Positions 9,119 through 17,400 of a stretch of DNA of 64,000 nt are shown piece by piece; within the stretch, counting starts at the first letter, position 1; every line of letters begins with the position of its first letter. The position numbers were made by a program, and so were the translations under genes. The notes beneath the pieces were generated by a model. It was given only the letters and a program-made list of their open reading frames with translations. It searched no databases and was not told the origin of the DNA. Origin of the DNA: Streptomyces sp. WM6386 (lineage in GTDB: Bacteria; Actinomycetota; Actinomycetes; Streptomycetales; Streptomycetaceae); NCBI RefSeq assembly GCF_000972385.1, contig NZ_JXTE01000025.1, forward strand, positions 1 through 64,000, given 5' to 3'.

Positions 9119-9145
9119 TGTCACAGATCCGCCCGGAGCCCGGTC
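9119..9145 (+). promoter_or_regulatory. ECF41-type promoter for cupin gene
   Basis: TGTCACA (9119-9125), 16 bases, then GGTC (9142-9145). The cupin ATG is at 9202. Only 16 bases separate this -35 element from that of the divergent copy. Confidence 0.75.
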
Positions 9146-9201
9146 ATCACTACAGAGGGCCATGGCGGCCATGGCCGGGTGCATCCAAGGGAGGCCGATC
9201 C

Positions 9202-9645
9202 ATGTCGGACAAGGACTCAGCGCAGGGGACCGGAGTTCGGACCCGGTCGGAGGGCTGGAAGACGGCGGCGAAGATGCTGCAGGACACCGATCCTCTCACC
9301 GTCCCCGAGGGCGCGTCGGCGATGACCATCTGCGTCGAGTGGGAGCCCGGGGATCCGGGGACCCCGCCTCACCGCCACCCCGGACCGGCGTTCGGCTACG
9401 TCCTGGAGGGCGCCGTCCGCTTCGAGCTCGAGGGCGAGCCCGAGCGGGTGATCGAGGCGGGCGGGACGTTCTGGGAGCCGGGCGGCGACGCGATCCACTA
9501 CCAGGACGGCAACGCGCTGCCCGACGCGCGCACCAGGTTCGTCGTGACGATGCTGTGCGCGCCGGGCAAGCCCATGGTGGAGCTGGTCGAGGAGCAGGAA
9601 CTGGCCGAGCGGGCCCACCTCCGCGCCCCACGGCCCACCGCCTGA
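9202..9645 (+). CDS. Cupin domain protein
   Basis: A 147-residue single-domain cupin. The metal-binding cupin motif 1 is GTPPHRHPGPAFGYVLEGAVRF, with a downstream GGTFWEPGGDAIHY motif 2; His and Glu ligands are visible in both. Small cupins of this type include isomerases, dioxygenases and regulators, and the sequence alone does not choose among them. The ATG at 9202 has AGGGAGG upstream. It is probably cotranscribed with the membrane protein gene 13 bases downstream. Confidence 0.8.
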   Translation: MSDKDSAQGTGVRTRSEGWKTAAKMLQDTDPLTVPEGASAMTICVEWEPGDPGTPPHRHPGPAFGYVLEGAVRFELEGEPERVIEAGGTFWEPGGDAIHYQDGNALPDARTRFVVTMLCAPGKPMVELVEEQELAERAHLRAPRPTA

Positions 9646-9658
9646 CCACCCACTGGGC

Positions 9659-10219
9659 ATGAGCGCCACCGCCGCCGTACACGGCATGCTGACAGCGCTG
9701 TTCGCGGCCGCGGCCGTGTACGCACTGCGGCAGGCCGTGCTGACACGAGGCTGCGGATGGCGCGGCCGAGGTGACAGTCTGCTGCACACCGTCATGGCGT
9801 CGGCCATGGCGGTGATGCCGTGGTACGGGATCGGCGAAGGGCCGTCACCGGGGCGGACGACCTTCTTCTTCGCCGCCGCAGCACTGTGGTTCCCGTTGAC
9901 CGCGGTCCTCAGCCTCCGTGGTCCGCGATGGGACGGCCTCACGCGCAGGTCGCCGCACGCGGTCGGCATGGCCGCCATGGCGTGGATGCCGGTACGCCAC
10001 GGCGGCGTCACGGACGCGCAGACCGGTGACGTCATCACCGGCGTACTGACGCTCTGTCTGCTGGCCTACGCTCTCCGGTCGCTGACCCGGGACATGCCCG
10101 CACTGCGCGAGGCCCCGGGCAGTGCGGGCTTCTCCACCGACCTCGACGGGCCCTACGACCACTTCTGGCACGGATCGACGGCCATGGGCACCGCCATCAT
10201 GCTGCTCATGCACCACTGA
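9659..10219 (+). CDS. DUF5134 family integral membrane protein
   Basis: A 186-residue protein with about five hydrophobic segments: near residues 5-22, 42-58, 66-85, 104-118 and 125-145. It resembles the DUF5134 proteins of actinomycetes. Met and His are frequent near the membrane segments (LLHTVMASAMAVMPW and a C-terminal FWHGSTAMGTAIMLLMHH), so metal or haem binding is conceivable but unproven. It belongs to the cupin transcription unit. The function is unknown. Confidence 0.75.
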   Translation: MSATAAVHGMLTALFAAAAVYALRQAVLTRGCGWRGRGDSLLHTVMASAMAVMPWYGIGEGPSPGRTTFFFAAAALWFPLTAVLSLRGPRWDGLTRRSPHAVGMAAMAWMPVRHGGVTDAQTGDVITGVLTLCLLAYALRSLTRDMPALREAPGSAGFSTDLDGPYDHFWHGSTAMGTAIMLLMHH

Positions 10220-10712
10220 CACTCGGTGCCGACAACAGTGTTGCCCCCGGAACCTCGGTGACCATGGTGGACACCGGCAGCATGCCGCCCGCCCGGCCAA
10301 CGCCTTCTCACGGCCAACCAGGCCAGGGATCACGAAGGCCGCGCCCGGAATACACCCGGGCCCCACACCCCGCCCGTGCTCAACGAGAACAACCGAGCGA
10401 CACGGCCGGGCTCGGCCTCTCAGTCCGGTCACCTGCCACGCAACGACTCTGAGCCGACGCCCGCCATCAACAGCACCGAACCAGCACGGGAGTCAGCACC
10501 AGAACGTCAAATCAACGCGAACTACGCGTCCCGGACAACACTCGTTTCGACCACCCTCGAGCCCTTGAACCAGCTTTCGTGAGCCAGCATGGTGGCCACA
10601 CGCAAAGGCAAGCCTCGAACTATGTTGCTCCGCCACATGTGCCCTCGACCTGGGGGTTCCTACGGTGTGCGCATACATACCCGTCCCCACCGCACACGAG
10701 GAAGTGGCGCAC
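10220..10712. other. Non-coding stretch of about 490 bases
   Basis: I see no supported gene, terminator or repeat. Frames are short and lack starts with ribosome-binding sites. The last 60 bases probably hold the former promoter and leader of the truncated symporter gene that follows. Confidence 0.4.
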
Positions 10713-10820
10713 ATGGCCTCCGCAGCACCCACTCCACCGTCGCCGAACAACCTGAAGCGCATAGTCGCCGCCAGCCTCATCGGCACGACCATCGAGTGGT
10801 ACGACCACCCATTCGAATAG
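10713..10820 (+). pseudogene. 5' fragment of a metabolite:H+ symporter (MFS) gene
   Basis: An intact start region, then 35 codons ending in an early TAG. The segment NLKRIVAASLIGTTIEWYD is the conserved N-terminal signature of MHS-family transporters such as ProP and KgtP, which normally run to about 430 residues. Homology stops right after IEWYD, so the rest was lost by deletion or insertion of foreign DNA at that point. Confidence 0.8.
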
Positions 10821-11212
10821 AGCTACGAGCTGCGGATTTAGTGGCGAACGGGCATTCGAGTCGGCACCGAATCAGCACCGGGATCTCGCCGTGCTGATAG
10901 GGCGCACCATCGGGTGTTGCAGGACGATCCCTGCGACGCTCCCGTCAGCCTCCGCCGTTCATTACGCACCGTATTCACGCGCGGTGGTCGCCGATACCAG
11001 CAGCCTCCCCCTGGGCACGCCTCCCGCGCCGCCCTTCTTTGTCTCCGCGGCCGTCAGTTCACCGGTTCGAGCGGCACAGCCTTCGAGCAGGGAGGCCTCG
11101 CCCGGCGTCCTCGTGTTCGTCCGTTCAGCGGGCGTTGCGGTGTCGTGCATCGCCTCGAGCTGGAGCGCACGACGAGCTGTCTCTCCAGGCTGAGCACGTC
11201 TTCCTTCACCCA
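10821..11212. other. Stretch without a supported gene
   Basis: About 390 bases between the symporter fragment and the integrase remnant. No domain or credible start was seen on either strand. It may be decayed mobile-element DNA. Confidence 0.35.
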
Positions 11213-11332
11213 CCGCAGACGTTCAGGAGCGTCGGGCAGGACGTGCGCACAGATCTGGCAGGTCGTGCGCGAATCAGTATGGCCCAGCCGCGCAGCCTCA
11301 CCCGCACCCTCGGACACGGCATACCTCCGCAC
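11213..11332 (-). pseudogene. C-terminal remnant of a tyrosine recombinase (integrase)
   Basis: The minus-strand frame reads LGHTDSRTTCQICAHVLP, matching the conserved C-terminal segment of phage-type integrases (LGHSxxxTTLRIYAHVLP). The catalytic tyrosine of that segment is replaced: QICAH stands where RIYAH is expected. No catalytic core is found upstream. It is a non-functional remnant of an integrative element. Confidence 0.6.
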
Positions 11333-11439
11333 CCGCGGAGGTCACTCGTTCGGCAAGGCCGTCCGCATCGCGGAGGAGGAGTCTGCTCCGCGCCCTGCCG
11401 AGGTCACCCGCCGTAGCCCTGTCGGCGACGGCTGAAAAG

Positions 11440-11541
11440 GCGACCAGTGGCGACGCTTGAAAGTGGACCCCGCCCAAGAGCCTGGCTCGCTGTGTCAGGC
11501 TGGGAGAAGTGGTGATCAGCGTGGAGGACTGGGCGGAGTGA
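11440..11541 (+). mobile_element. Left-end remnant of an IS21-type insertion sequence
   Basis: From GTG at 11509 the frame reads VVISVEDWAE and then a stop. This is the usual beginning of actinobacterial IS21-family IstA transposases (MISVEDWAEIRRLHR). The preceding GTGGCGACGCTTGAAAGTGG resembles the end of such elements. Neither the rest of istA nor istB is present, so only the left end survives. Exact borders are uncertain. Confidence 0.5.
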
Positions 11542-11715
11542 GCCCCGGCTCCCTCGATTCGCCCTGACGTTCTACGGCGGGCGCGCAGGCTGCGCAACGG
11601 CTCCCGGTCGCACACGGAGAAGCTCGGCCACCAGCCCAGCGAACCTATTCAACTCGCCGTCGAGCGAGCTGAATGCGAACCGACGGAACGTGCCGAGGTG
11701 GCAGGTTCGCTGAAT

Positions 11716-11889
11716 TCACCGGGCGATGATGCCGACGACACTGGGGGCCAGCAGAGCCATGCCGGCCATAGCCACGGTGAGGGGGGCCGCGAGACGAGGG
11801 TGTGTGTGGACGAGGTAGAACAACGCCCCGCCCAGCAACAGGGTGAGCAGCAGGAGCATCAGGACGATCAGCGCGGTGGTGGTGGTCAT
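11716..11889 (-). CDS. Small single- or two-pass membrane protein
   Basis: A 57-residue hydrophobic protein. One helix spans about residues 6-29 (ALIVLMLLLLTLLLGGALFY) and a second about 36-56, with a short HTHPR turn between them. I chose the ATG at 11889 because GAGGGA lies just upstream; the longer frame to 11958 adds an unlikely polar leader. No family was recognised. It sits alone among mobile-element remnants. Confidence 0.5.
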   Translation of the reverse strand: MTTTTALIVLMLLLLTLLLGGALFYLVHTHPRLAAPLTVAMAGMALLAPSVVGIIAR

Positions 11890-11959
11890 GGGGTCCCTCA
11901 GTCGGTCCAGTGCAGGTGACCGATCATGGAAGACAGACGTGTGTTTCGGCACGCGCACC

Positions 11960-11981
11960 CTGTTGCGATTTCACGCAACAG
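11960..11981. promoter_or_regulatory. Palindrome upstream of small ORF
   Basis: A perfect inverted repeat, CTGTTGCG and CGCAACAG, with a 6-base spacer. It lies 27 bases before the ATG at 12009 and 71 bases before the divergent ATG at 11889. It could be a repressor operator serving either gene, or a leader hairpin. Confidence 0.4.
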
Positions 11982-12008
11982 CACGGCGGGGTCGATGGAG
12001 GAGAACGG

Positions 12009-12395
12009 ATGTCGCAGGGGGAGCTGGTTCCGAACGGACCGCGCACGATGGTCTTCCAGAAGGACGTCGACAGGGCCAAGGTCGGGCCAGAGCGCTACGA
12101 ACTAGCCCTCGTTCTGCGCGACTTGGCTCAGCGGCTGGGAGTGTCCCTGAGCTCCGCCAGGGCCATGCTGCCCAGAACCGTCCACGCAGTGAGTCCGGCC
12201 ACGCAAACCACGACCGGTGACAGCGTCAGCTTCCACCTCGGCTTTGATGCGGCGCTGGGCGCCCGGCTCTGGCGGGCTCTTGACGAGCAGGCACCCGCTG
12301 GAACTCGATCTCGTGCTGGACATGTGAGGGGTCGGTCTCGGCCGGAGTGGTCGTCACGGTGGTGCCGAGCGCCTCGACCGGGGAGTGCTCCATGA
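12009..12395 (+). CDS. Hypothetical protein, possibly truncated
   Basis: A 128-residue frame whose ATG at 12009 is preceded by GGAGG at eight bases. About residues 30-55 (LRDLAQRLGVSLSSARAM) could form a helix-turn-helix. From about residue 95 the sequence becomes Arg/Ser-rich and overlaps an antisense SDR remnant, so the original 3' end was probably lost at a junction near 12290. No family was recognised, and it may be inactive. Confidence 0.3.
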   Translation: MSQGELVPNGPRTMVFQKDVDRAKVGPERYELALVLRDLAQRLGVSLSSARAMLPRTVHAVSPATQTTTGDSVSFHLGFDAALGARLWRALDEQAPAGTRSRAGHVRGRSRPEWSSRWCRAPRPGSAP

Positions 12396-12605
12396 CTCCG
12401 ATGGGCCTAACTGGGTGTCGGCGTCCTTGAGGGCCTGGGTGAGCGCGTCGCGGTCGAGTACGTCGGCGGTGAGCGTGGTGACGAGACCGTCGAGCTTCTG
12501 GCGATCACAGGAGATCAGGGCGACATCGAAGCCCTGGGTGCCGAAGGTACGGGCGATGGCCAGGCCCAGTTGGGGGCCGGCGCCGACGATGGCCATGCTG
12601 GTCAT
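12300..12605 (-). pseudogene. Frameshifted N-terminal fragment of an SDR gene
   Basis: The frame from 12605 begins MTSMAIVGAGPQLGLAIART, a Rossmann GxxxGxG start, and continues through FDVALISCDRQKLDGLVTTL. A short in-frame deletion precedes TADVLDRDALTQALKDAD. The frame then shifts near 12405; the continuation VMEHSPVEALGTTVTTTP and HEIEFQ is readable in another minus-strand frame to about 12300. The catalytic part is missing. Confidence 0.65.
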
Positions 12606-12887
12606 GGCAGGTCCTTCCGGGGAACGTCAGGGTCGAGAGCGTTCGGCGACGGCAGCGGTCTCGTCATGCGCGTCCACCAACTGCCTGTCACCCTTACGTC
12701 CACGTTTCCTTCCTCGAACCGGACTGAGTAGAGACGCACACCGTGTCACCGCAGGTCGAGAGGCTCGCCGGTCAGCAAGTCGTCGTGGAAGGCGGACAGC
12801 CGACGGTCTATCACGCAGCGCTCGACGTCCCGGGTCGGAGACGCCCGTGCCTCTGGCCTCAGCATCGCGGTAAAAGCCGTGCGATCC

Positions 12888-15800
12888 TCATGATTCAGCG
12901 CCCTGCGCCACCGCAGATCGCGCCAGCCGGGCGAGCAACTCCGCCTGCCTGGCGCGGTAGGCCGCGACATTGGCCAGCTTGATGTGCTCGTAGCCGCGGA
13001 CCATGTCCGGCAGGGAGGCCAGTTCGAGGACCGTCTCCGAGCCCTGGGATACCTCTGTGTGCAGCGCCCGCAGCACGGCATCGCGGTACTCGTCGACAAG
13101 AGCGCGTTCCACCCTCCGCACGCGCGCGTAGCCGAAGACGTCCATACGCGTGCCGCGCACCTTGCGCATCGAGCGCAGGACACGCAGCGCCGGCCGGGAC
13201 CAGGGGCCGAGGCTTATCTTCCGCTTCATCCCCACCATCCGGAACACTGGTGGGTGCAGCTGGTAGGCGAACCGTGAGCCCTCACCGAACTGCGCCTCGA
13301 TCTCGGCCTTCAGCTCGTCGTCGAGGTGGAGCCGGGCGACCTCGTACTCGTCCTTGTAGGCCATGAGCTTGTACAGATTGCGGGCCACCGCCTCGGTCAC
13401 CACGGTAGGACCCGCTTCGAGCAGCCGCACGGATTCGACGAACCCGGCGTACTCCCGGGCATAGTTTCCGTCCTGGTACGCGATGAGTTCCGGTACGCGG
13501 ATCTCCAGAAGTCGGGCCAGTTCCGTACCGGGTTCGGCGTGTACCAGTCCGGTGATGCGCCGGGCGGCGGCACTCGGCTCTGCCGTCCCACGGCTGCCGC
13601 CGGGCTCCTTGGTGGACGCCCGCAGCGCCTTGGGGTCCGCCACCAGTTGGCGGCCGTGTCGGAAGGCCTGTGTATTGAGTTCGACGGCCGCTCCGTTGAG
13701 GCGGATGGCCTCCTCGATCGATGCCGCGGACAACGGGAGCGCGCCGGTCTGGTAAGCGGCGCCGAGCAGAAGGATGTTTGCGTACTGGTCGTCACCGAAC
13801 AGGTCCTCGACCAGCCTGCGCGCGTCCACGTAGAAGGCGTGTGCGCTGGCGCCCTCGAACGCCGCGCGGAGACTGCTCTGCTCCGGGAAGGGCGCCGCCG
13901 TATCAATGATCATCCTGCCGGTGGGCACCTCGGTGGTGGACACCACTGCGACCGTGCGGTCCGGGTCCGCCGCCGCCAGGTACTGCGCGTCGGTACCGAC
14001 CAACGAATCGCAGGCCAGGTAGAGGTCACACTCCCCGTCGGCCAGCTTCGGAGCGTGTTCCAGAACCGCTGAGGTGACCTTGACGTCCGACACCACGGCG
14101 CCGCCCTTCTGGGCGAGCCCGGTCTGGTCGAGGGTACGGACGTGCTTTCCGTCGATCACGGCGGCGGTGGCGAGGATCTGCGCCACCGTGACCACTCCCG
14201 TACCGCCGACACCAGTGATCCGGACGGTGAAGTCGTCGTCCTTGACGCGTCGTTGGGGCTCGGACAGCGCCTCGGCTCGGAGTCCCGCAGCTTCTTTGCG
14301 CCTGGGCTTGCGACCACTGGGCACCACAGTCATGAAGGACGGGCAGTCCCCGGCCAGGCATGAGTAGTCGACGTTGCACGAGGACTGGTCGATCCGCGTC
14401 TTGCGGCCGAACTCGGTCTCCACCGGCTGTACGGACAGACAGTTGGACTTCACCCCGCAGTCCCCGCAGCCCTCGCACACCCGCTCGTTGATGACGACCT
14501 TGGCCGCGGGGGTCTCCATCTTGCCGCGCCGCCGCTTGCGGCGTTTCTCAGCCGCGCACTCCTGGTCGTGGATCAGCACGGTGACGCCGGGAACCGCGGC
14601 CAACTCCTCCTGACTGCGCATCAGTTCCTCACGGTGGCGCACCTCCACCCCCTTGGGCATCCTGGCCTTGCGCAGTCGAGCGGGGTCCTCGGTGGTGATG
14701 ATCACCTTGGCGGCGCCCTCGACGAGCAACAGCTGCGCCACCCGTCCGACGGACAGCCCGCCGACCGGGTCCTGGCCGCCGGTCATCGCCACCGCGGAGT
14801 TGTACAGGAGCTTGTAGGTGATGTTGACACCGGCCGCGGCAGCCGCGCGTACCGCGAGACTTCCGGAGTGCGTGAACGTGCCGTCACCGATGTTCTGCAC
14901 GAAGTGCTCGTGGTCAGTGAAGGGCGCCATCCCGATCCACTGCGCGCCCTCACCGCCCATCTGGGTCAGCCCGGTGACTGTGCCCACCTGGTCGGGCTCC
15001 ATGAAGACGGCCATGGTGTGACAGCCGATGCCGGCACCGACCAGCGAGCCCTCCGGGACCTTCGTCGAGGAGTTGTGTGGACAGCCGGAGCAGAAGTACG
15101 GGGTGCGGGCAGCGCCTAGCAGCGGCAGCTGGACGCGCTCTCGGCGCCGCCGCTCCCGCCAGGCGGTGACGGGCTCGATGTCCCCGTACTCGGGTGCGGA
15201 AAGCCGCCGCCCGAGCCCGGCCGCCACCGAGTCGGCGCTCAGCTCGCCGGCCTGGCTGAACAGGGCGGTTCCGTCAGGTGCGGTCTTGCCGTGCACCCGG
15301 GGCGCGCCGGAGACTCCGTAGAGGATCTCCTTGACCCCGGACTCCAGGAAGGACCGCTTCTCCTCTACGACGATGATCTCGGTCAGCCCGTCGGCGAACT
15401 CGCGGACGATGCCGGGGTCCACGGGGTGGATCGCACCCAGCTTGAGCAGCCTGATCCCGTAACTCTCCAGCGCCGCCTCGTCCAGACCGAGGGTGCTCAG
15501 GGCCTGGCGGAGGTCCAGGTAGGGCTTGCCCGCTGTGATGATGCCGATCCGGTCGCCCCGGCGTGCGCCACCGATGATCCGGTTGACGCCGCTGGCCCGT
15601 ACGTACTCCAGAGCGAGCGGCAGCCGCTCGGCGAAGAGGCTGCGTTCCAGGGCGGCGAGACCGGCCCCGAGCAGGTGAGTGCTGGGCTTGTGCGTATACG
15701 GCTTTGCGAAGCCCAGAGGGGTCAGGACGGGCGGTGCCCAGTCGCTCCGTACGACCGCGGTGCCGGCGGCGTCCGCGACATTGGTGACGATCTTCATCGA

Positions 15801-16412
15801 GGCCCACACACCGCTGGCGCGGGACAGTTCGACGGCGTGCAGGCCATGGTCCAGGACGTCCTGCGGGTCGGCCGGATAGAAGATCGGCATCGCCAGGTCG
15901 GCGAGGGTCTTCTCCGAGGCGCAGGGCACTGTGGAGGACTTGGCGACCGGGTCGTCGCCGACCAGGGCGACCGCACCGCCGCGGGGATCGGTGCCCGCGA
16001 GGTTCGCGTGCCGGAAGGCGTCGCTGGCGCGGTCCAGACCCGGCGACTTGCCGTACCAGATACCGGTCACGCCGTCCGGCCGGAGGTTGCCGACGGTACC
16101 CGCGAGCTGGCTGCCCATGACTGCGGTGGTTCCGAGTTCCTCGTTGAGACCGGGCCGGTGTACGACGTCGTAAGCGGTGAGCAGTTTCGCGCGGCGGGCC
16201 AGTTCCAGGTCGAATCCCGCAAGCGGGGAACCCTCGTAGCCCGAGACGAACGCGGCGGTGTTCCGTCCCTCGCGCCGGTCGTGCCTGGCCCGGTCGAAGA
16301 GCAGACGCACAAGGGCCTGGACACCGGTGAGATAGACCGTGCCGTCTTCGCGCAGATAGCGGTCTTCAAGGCTGAAGCCGTCTTCGGTGAGACCGGCCAA
16401 CGCAGCTGACAT
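12888..16412 (-). CDS. Fused indolepyruvate ferredoxin oxidoreductase
   Basis: An 1174-residue fused 2-oxoacid:ferredoxin oxidoreductase. The family oxidatively decarboxylates aryl pyruvates (indolepyruvate and related) to acyl-CoA, passing electrons to ferredoxin. The N-terminal alpha part contains the pyrimidine-binding fold (SGYEGSPLAGFDLEL). The ThDP domain has CSGCPHNSSTKVPEG and GIGCHTMAVFM. A ferredoxin-like segment, VCEGCGDCGVKSNCLSV followed by further Cys (SSCNVDYSCLAGDC), supplies Fe-S ligands. The C-terminal gamma domain begins RITGVGGTGVVTVAQILA. The length is normal for the fused aerobic form. A divergent Lrp/AsnC gene is its likely regulator. Confidence 0.93.
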   Translation of the reverse strand: MSAALAGLTEDGFSLEDRYLREDGTVYLTGVQALVRLLFDRARHDRREGRNTAAFVSGYEGSPLAGFDLELARRAKLLTAYDVVHRPGLNEELGTTAVMGSQLAGTVGNLRPDGVTGIWYGKSPGLDRASDAFRHANLAGTDPRGGAVALVGDDPVAKSSTVPCASEKTLADLAMPIFYPADPQDVLDHGLHAVELSRASGVWASMKIVTNVADAAGTAVVRSDWAPPVLTPLGFAKPYTHKPSTHLLGAGLAALERSLFAERLPLALEYVRASGVNRIIGGARRGDRIGIITAGKPYLDLRQALSTLGLDEAALESYGIRLLKLGAIHPVDPGIVREFADGLTEIIVVEEKRSFLESGVKEILYGVSGAPRVHGKTAPDGTALFSQAGELSADSVAAGLGRRLSAPEYGDIEPVTAWRERRRRERVQLPLLGAARTPYFCSGCPHNSSTKVPEGSLVGAGIGCHTMAVFMEPDQVGTVTGLTQMGGEGAQWIGMAPFTDHEHFVQNIGDGTFTHSGSLAVRAAAAAGVNITYKLLYNSAVAMTGGQDPVGGLSVGRVAQLLLVEGAAKVIITTEDPARLRKARMPKGVEVRHREELMRSQEELAAVPGVTVLIHDQECAAEKRRKRRRGKMETPAAKVVINERVCEGCGDCGVKSNCLSVQPVETEFGRKTRIDQSSCNVDYSCLAGDCPSFMTVVPSGRKPRRKEAAGLRAEALSEPQRRVKDDDFTVRITGVGGTGVVTVAQILATAAVIDGKHVRTLDQTGLAQKGGAVVSDVKVTSAVLEHAPKLADGECDLYLACDSLVGTDAQYLAAADPDRTVAVVSTTEVPTGRMIIDTAAPFPEQSSLRAAFEGASAHAFYVDARRLVEDLFGDDQYANILLLGAAYQTGALPLSAASIEEAIRLNGAAVELNTQAFRHGRQLVADPKALRASTKEPGGSRGTAEPSAAARRITGLVHAEPGTELARLLEIRVPELIAYQDGNYAREYAGFVESVRLLEAGPTVVTEAVARNLYKLMAYKDEYEVARLHLDDELKAEIEAQFGEGSRFAYQLHPPVFRMVGMKRKISLGPWSRPALRVLRSMRKVRGTRMDVFGYARVRRVERALVDEYRDAVLRALHTEVSQGSETVLELASLPDMVRGYEHIKLANVAAYRARQAELLARLARSAVAQGAES

Positions 16413-16448
16413 GTGGCACCGCCCGAGTTCTTAATATCCACACCTATT

Positions 16449-16461
16449 GGTCAATTGGACC
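16449..16461. promoter_or_regulatory. Candidate Lrp/AsnC operator
   Basis: An AT-rich imperfect palindrome, GGTCAATTGGACC, in the 160-base gap between the divergent oxidoreductase and Lrp-type genes. Lrp proteins often bind such short AT-centred dyads. Assignment is by position only. Confidence 0.4.
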
Positions 16462-16572
16462 GGATGATAGGCTCCATTTACACCAGACGGTCAAGAACCT
16501 CGACCCTCGACCGGACCAACGGCCCAGTTCTCATAGCGCATCGCCCGGGCGGGAAAGGCCATCGGTACAGCC

Positions 16573-17058
16573 ATGGACATCGACGATCTGGACAGCGCAC
16601 TTCTGCGCCTGTTGCTGGAAGAACCGCGAGCCGGCATGCGGGAGTACGCGCGCGTCCTCGGAGTGGCGCGAGGAACGGTGCAGAGCCGGCTGGCCCGCCT
16701 GGAGCGCGAGGGCGTGATCACGAGTCTGGCGCCCCGGCTCAGCCCAGCCGGAATGGGCTATCCCGTCCTCGCGCTGGTCCATCTCCACCTGGCACAGGGC
16801 ATGTTGGAGGAAGTCACGACGCATCTCGGCGCGATCGCGGAGGTCCTCGAGGCGCACAGCATCGCCGGCGAGGGCGACCTGGTGTGCCGGGTGGCCGCCC
16901 GCAGCAACTCCCACCTCGAAGACGTCATCCAGCAGCTGATCCGACTGCCCGGCGTGGTCCGCACCAAGACGGAGGTCGCCCTGAGCGAACGCGTGCCCTA
17001 CCGGCTGCTCCCTCTGGTGACCAAAGCAGGCAAGCGGCTCGAGCCACCGAAGGAATAG
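16573..17058 (+). CDS. Lrp/AsnC family transcriptional regulator
   Basis: A 161-residue regulator. An N-terminal winged helix-turn-helix spans about residues 1-60 (DDLDSALLRLLLEEPRAGMREYARVLG, recognition helix near GVARGTVQSRLARLE). The C-terminal RAM effector domain contains AGEGDLVCRVAARSNSHLEDV. The length is typical. Divergent placement suggests that it senses an amino or 2-oxo acid and controls the adjacent indolepyruvate oxidoreductase gene. Confidence 0.9.
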   Translation: MDIDDLDSALLRLLLEEPRAGMREYARVLGVARGTVQSRLARLEREGVITSLAPRLSPAGMGYPVLALVHLHLAQGMLEEVTTHLGAIAEVLEAHSIAGEGDLVCRVAARSNSHLEDVIQQLIRLPGVVRTKTEVALSERVPYRLLPLVTKAGKRLEPPKE

Positions 17059-17113
17059 CCGTGGACCCAGGACACCGGGTTGTCCGGGACCGAGGGCGGC
17101 ACCGCCGTGAGGC

Positions 17114-17400
17114 TCACTCGGTCAGACCCGCTTGACGGCCGCGTTTCGGACCGGTCCGATCGACCCGGAAACCCTCGAGCAGGTAGGCGACCAGTCGCCG
17201 CCAGGCGTGCGGCGCGGCGTCACGGGTCGCCTGGACGAGGCCGGCGTTGGCAATGCGAAGGACGGGCGGTACAACGTGGCGATCCCCACCCCCGCGCGGT
17301 CCGCGACGTCCTCCCACAGGACGTCCAAGCCCTTCTCCGCGAAGACCGGCGACCGAGCAGATCGGAACCTAGACTCCTTCTCCCGCAACGGGGCATCAGT
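17114..17400 (-). pseudogene. Decayed TetR regulator gene
   Basis: One minus-strand frame carries a TetR-like helix-turn-helix (PVFAEKGLDVLWEDVADRAG then VGIATLYR). The C-terminal part continues only after a frameshift near 17260, where another frame reads AGLVQATRDAAPHAWRRL and YLLEGF. No start with a ribosome-binding site was found. It probably once regulated the adjacent dienelactone hydrolase. Confidence 0.55.
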
